Shown here one piece after another: positions 61,004-64,000 of a DNA stretch of 64,000 nt. The stretch spans positions 19,362,001 through 19,426,000 of the forward strand of contig OX467086.1 in assembly GCA_950106755.1 (NCBI GenBank), given 5' to 3'. Numbering within the stretch: the first letter of the stretch is position 1; every line of letters begins with the position of its first letter. The stretch is from Climacium dendroides (Eukaryota; Streptophyta; Bryopsida; Hypnales; Climaciaceae). The notes beneath the pieces were generated by a model. That model saw nothing but the letters and a program-made list of their open reading frames with translations, was not told the DNA's origin and did not search any database. Both the position numbers and the translations under genes were made by a program.

Positions 61004-61400
61004 TCTCTTCTATTAAGATAGGATGTTTGTTTTGTTTGTCATGTTGAGATCTCTTGGACTGTGCGTCCACCGTTTGCATGCTTGGTACTGTGGGGAAGCC
61101 CTCGGCGAGGAGGGGTGCACCGGCTTGGTTTCGTGGCGTTCGGACATACGGTGTGAAAGTTATTGAATTTTGAAGTATTTTTTGGATCTAAAAATTAGAA
61201 AATTACTTTTTCTTATATTTTGGTTGCAATTTTCGTACCTTCAGAGAGCCCTCGGCAAGGAGGGGTGCACGGGCTTTGTTTCGTTGCGTTTCGACTCATA
61301 GTGAGAAAGTTATGCATTTTTGAGTTGTTTTTTATCTTTAAAAATTAGAAAATTAATTTTACTTTTGTTTTGACTGTGGCAACAACACAAGGTACATTAG
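61004..61400 (+). mobile_element. Helitron-like element H3
   Basis: Begins TCTCTTCTATTAAGATAGG immediately after the CTAG of H2. It has two internal repeats (near 61080 and 61235). Its end is decayed: the hairpin reads GTGGCAACAACAC and the terminus TTAG instead of CTAG. The base after it is T and the base before H1 is A, matching Helitron insertion between A and T. Confidence 0.72.
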
Positions 61401-62777
61401 TGACAAAGGGTGAAATAAGGTAGTATGGCCTTATAGTGACCATTTATTGGCTAGTCCCTCTTTTTTGAAGGTTTCCATGAATAGAAATATTTTTTGATCA
61501 TTTTTCAGAGAAAGAAAAATGGATGTGGAACATCACACAAGTGGTTTCATATTTTTTAAATCATTTTTAATGACTTATGAATTTTTTTTTAAAATGTTGT
61601 AGGCACCTATTTGTAACCCTAGGTTTGCCTAAATCCAACCACTTGCAACTTCTAAAGTGATTTTAGTAAATGAAGGCCAACAATCGGCTCTTGCAATAAA
61701 TAATGCTTTTCTCTTGATTCTCTCCATGACTTGAGAGGTCTATTTAAGGACCACCTACTATTCATTTCAATCCTAAATATAGAGGCAATTTGAAGAGGCC
61801 ACTCGCTTTTAGAGCAACTACCTTAGTAGTGAATTTCTATGCATTGTAAGCACTCTTTGATTTCCATAGTTGCACCAAGAGTGACAATTGCTTATTTGTT
61901 AAGAATTTCAGGACACTTGGTGCAAACAAATGTTTTTTCTTTACAACTTCTTGCAGAGACTGGTTGAAGAAGAGGGTTGCAATAAGAGCCTACTACTATA
62001 AGGTAGACAAGCCTATTACCACCTTGATTTGCAATCTGAGTATCTTGGGGTCAATTTCAAGAGGGGCACATATTTTTCAAAGGTGTGTGCTTGTTTCACA
62101 AATCACCCCCAAGTGGAATTATAATTTTTTGATTAAAATTGTAATTTTTATGAATTTTTGAAGTAGTTAGCCTTGAAATTACAAAACCACTTATAGAATG
62201 GGGCCAAAAACAAACTCTAAACAATCCATTACATCCTAATTAATTTTGTCATAAAATGAAGGAAATTGGGAGGGATTATAGGTGGAATTAGGACCAAAAA
62301 TAAGTGACAGAATTGGATTGGTCTATTCATGGAATTGGAATGCCAACAATAATGGTCTGGTATACCTTATTACCATCTACACACACAAACCATTTCAGAA
62401 TCAAGATTGAGTTTAACCACCCTCTACCATATTGTATTGCAAAGCCCATTTATTTTGTGTACAATACCAAGAGTGAACAATTTTTCCAAACACTTTGTAA
62501 GGTAACTACACCTAAAATTGAACAAATAAGCAATTCAACATGGTTGCCATTACTATATTGAATTTTTTTGGTGGGATCTTATAAGTGGATTCTTAATTCT
62601 CTACAGATGCATTTTTTGGACACTAGATGAATAAACTACAAATTTTTGAAGTGTTGAAAATAGGATTTAGGGTCACCAACCATAGACTCTCATAAATGGT
62701 GGCCGGAAATACATTTGAGGCAAGAATCTAGCCTATGCAATTTTAGAAAGTGAACAATTTAGGGTGTAGTTACCTTA
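61401..62777. other. AT-rich spacer
   Basis: Contains R3 copies at about 62500-62720. Open frames reach 85 codons but have no motif. No gene is supported. Confidence 0.5.
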
Positions 62778-63430
62778 CTAACCCCTAAAGAACTGTGACT
62801 ATGTTTTTACCCAAAGCGCTCTAAAATTGCCATTTCTAGTACCAAATTTTGAAAAAAACAACATTTTTGGACACATGTAATCATAGGATCTTGTAGTATG
62901 CTGACTTGAGAACATATTGAAAAAATTTCAGAAATTTCCACCACATAGATTGCAAGATATGAACTTTCAAATTCATAGAAATCCTTTTTTTTTCCTTGCA
63001 AAAATTGAGTAGCTACACTTCACAATATCACATCTGTATGAAAAAATTTCCAAAATGGTGGTGCTTCTTAGAATTCATTTTTCAAGGCAAGTTGGTTGCA
63101 TCCTTGAAAAATTTTAGACCATTTGGAATTGTACAACATATAAGAAAAAAAATAGTAAGTAGAAAAAAATAGATATTGATTCATAATACTAAATTGTTGA
63201 TAATTTATTTATGAAATTGAAAAATGCCAATCCCAATGATTATAATGTTGTAACAAATAACCTACCCCTTATGTTTTTTTTGTTTTTTTCAAAAATATTG
63301 AAAATTGAATAAAATAAAGGACTTCAATGTTTATTTTAGAGTAGAGAATCGATAATTGCCCACAAACTAAAACTCATAATTTTTTATTCATTGATCAAAA
63401 TGGGATGATTCAAAGCTTTCCACACAATTA
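62778..63430. mobile_element. TTAA element, subfamily B, 3'-truncated
   Basis: Left end is CTAACCCCTAAAGAACTGTG (TTAA mutated to CTAA). The interior follows the B order ('aattgccatttctagtacc', 'atcataggatcttgtagta', 'accatttggaattgtacaac') up to 'gattcaaagctttcca', after which the match is lost. The right terminus is absent. Confidence 0.7.
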
Positions 63431-64000
63431 TATCATACTACTAAAATCATAACTCCCTCTGTAATATCACAAATGCTACCATTAATACTAGTGCTTGTGC
63501 TTGCTATGCTACGCTTGGGCTCGTGCTTGCTATGCTACGCATTCATTGTATCACATATTAGTAAAATTTTGATATATTTGAATAGAATACATGATAATGA
63601 TTTTGATAAGTCTTTAAAATAATTATCTTAAATATTTTGTAAAAATATTTTCAATCATGCATACATAGAAATCATATTTTCACACAATGTGATATTACAG
63701 AAATAGAGTAGCAGTTTGCAATCACTTTTGTAATATCACTTTTTACAAAGGATGATATTATAGATGTAGCAAAATTGGTTCTCCTGGCTTTACATTTTTT
63801 TTACACTTCTATGATTTTGTGCTTTTGTGAGCTTTGAGCTTTCATGATTTCAATTTTCTATTGCTACTACCAAATGATTTTGAGAAATTTATTCAATTGA
63901 AGTGATTTTGGATTCCACAACAATTAAGTTGTTCACAAAGTTTTTGAGATTTATAAGTTTTTCTTTTCAATTCTTCAATTTGGGTTGCCATTTTTTGTAA
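63431..64000. other. AT-rich window end
   Basis: Contains a 26 bp-period direct repeat ('gtgcttgctatgctacgc' at 63497 and 63523) and scattered 'gtaatatcac'/'gtgatattac' words in both orientations that may belong to an element continuing outside the window. No gene is seen. Confidence 0.5.

Overview
This is AT-rich, gene-poor nuclear DNA from a land plant. The evidence is two spliced plant-type genes and a dense load of plant-style DNA transposons. One gene is an R2R3-MYB with introns at the two classical plant positions; the other is a secreted copper-radical (glyoxal/aldehyde) oxidase. About 60 kb of decayed, repeat-filled spacer for two convincing genes points to a sizeable genome. The MYB sequence and the eukaryotic DNA-methylase-like remnant make a non-seed plant (for example a moss) plausible, but that is a guess.

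Layout. At 4-6.3 kb, minus strand, lies an intact two-exon GLOX-type oxidase with a telomere-like motif cluster just after its stop and about four diverged ~220 bp tandem repeats upstream of its start. At 9.1-11.6 kb is a dead Tc1/mariner element with ~0.57 kb inverted arms and a decayed DDE transposase. From 13 to 39 kb, and again at 48-49, 57-59 and 62.8-63.4 kb, the dominant component is a family of 0.65-1 kb elements that end in CCCCTAAAG-type inverted repeats next to TTAA. They look like piggyBac-type non-autonomous elements. At 20.7 kb is a Stowaway-type MITE. At 24.7-25.4 kb there is an inverted, ~98% identical copy (225 bp compared) of the 3' end and 3' flank of the GLOX gene, 20 kb from its source, joined to unrelated sequence; a shorter copy of the same junction sits at 26.5 kb. 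At 27-29 kb an unknown exon-like module is tandemly duplicated, with a further copy at 51-53 kb. Next to it (29.3-30.4 kb) are four consistent exons of a DNA N4/N6-methyltransferase-like protein, missing its 5' end and with an altered motif I. At 45.5-47.1 kb is the intact MYB gene with a perfect bHLH-interaction signature. At 60.0-61.4 kb three Helitron-like elements sit head-to-tail, each end abutting the next start exactly.

The two intact genes do not form an operon or a visible pathway. The oxidase is expected in the cell wall or apoplast making H2O2; the MYB resembles C1/TT2-type partners of bHLH proteins, which usually control flavonoid pigments or cell fate. No tRNA, rRNA, CRISPR or organelle-type sequence was seen. 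All assignments come from reading the sequence; no database search was possible.
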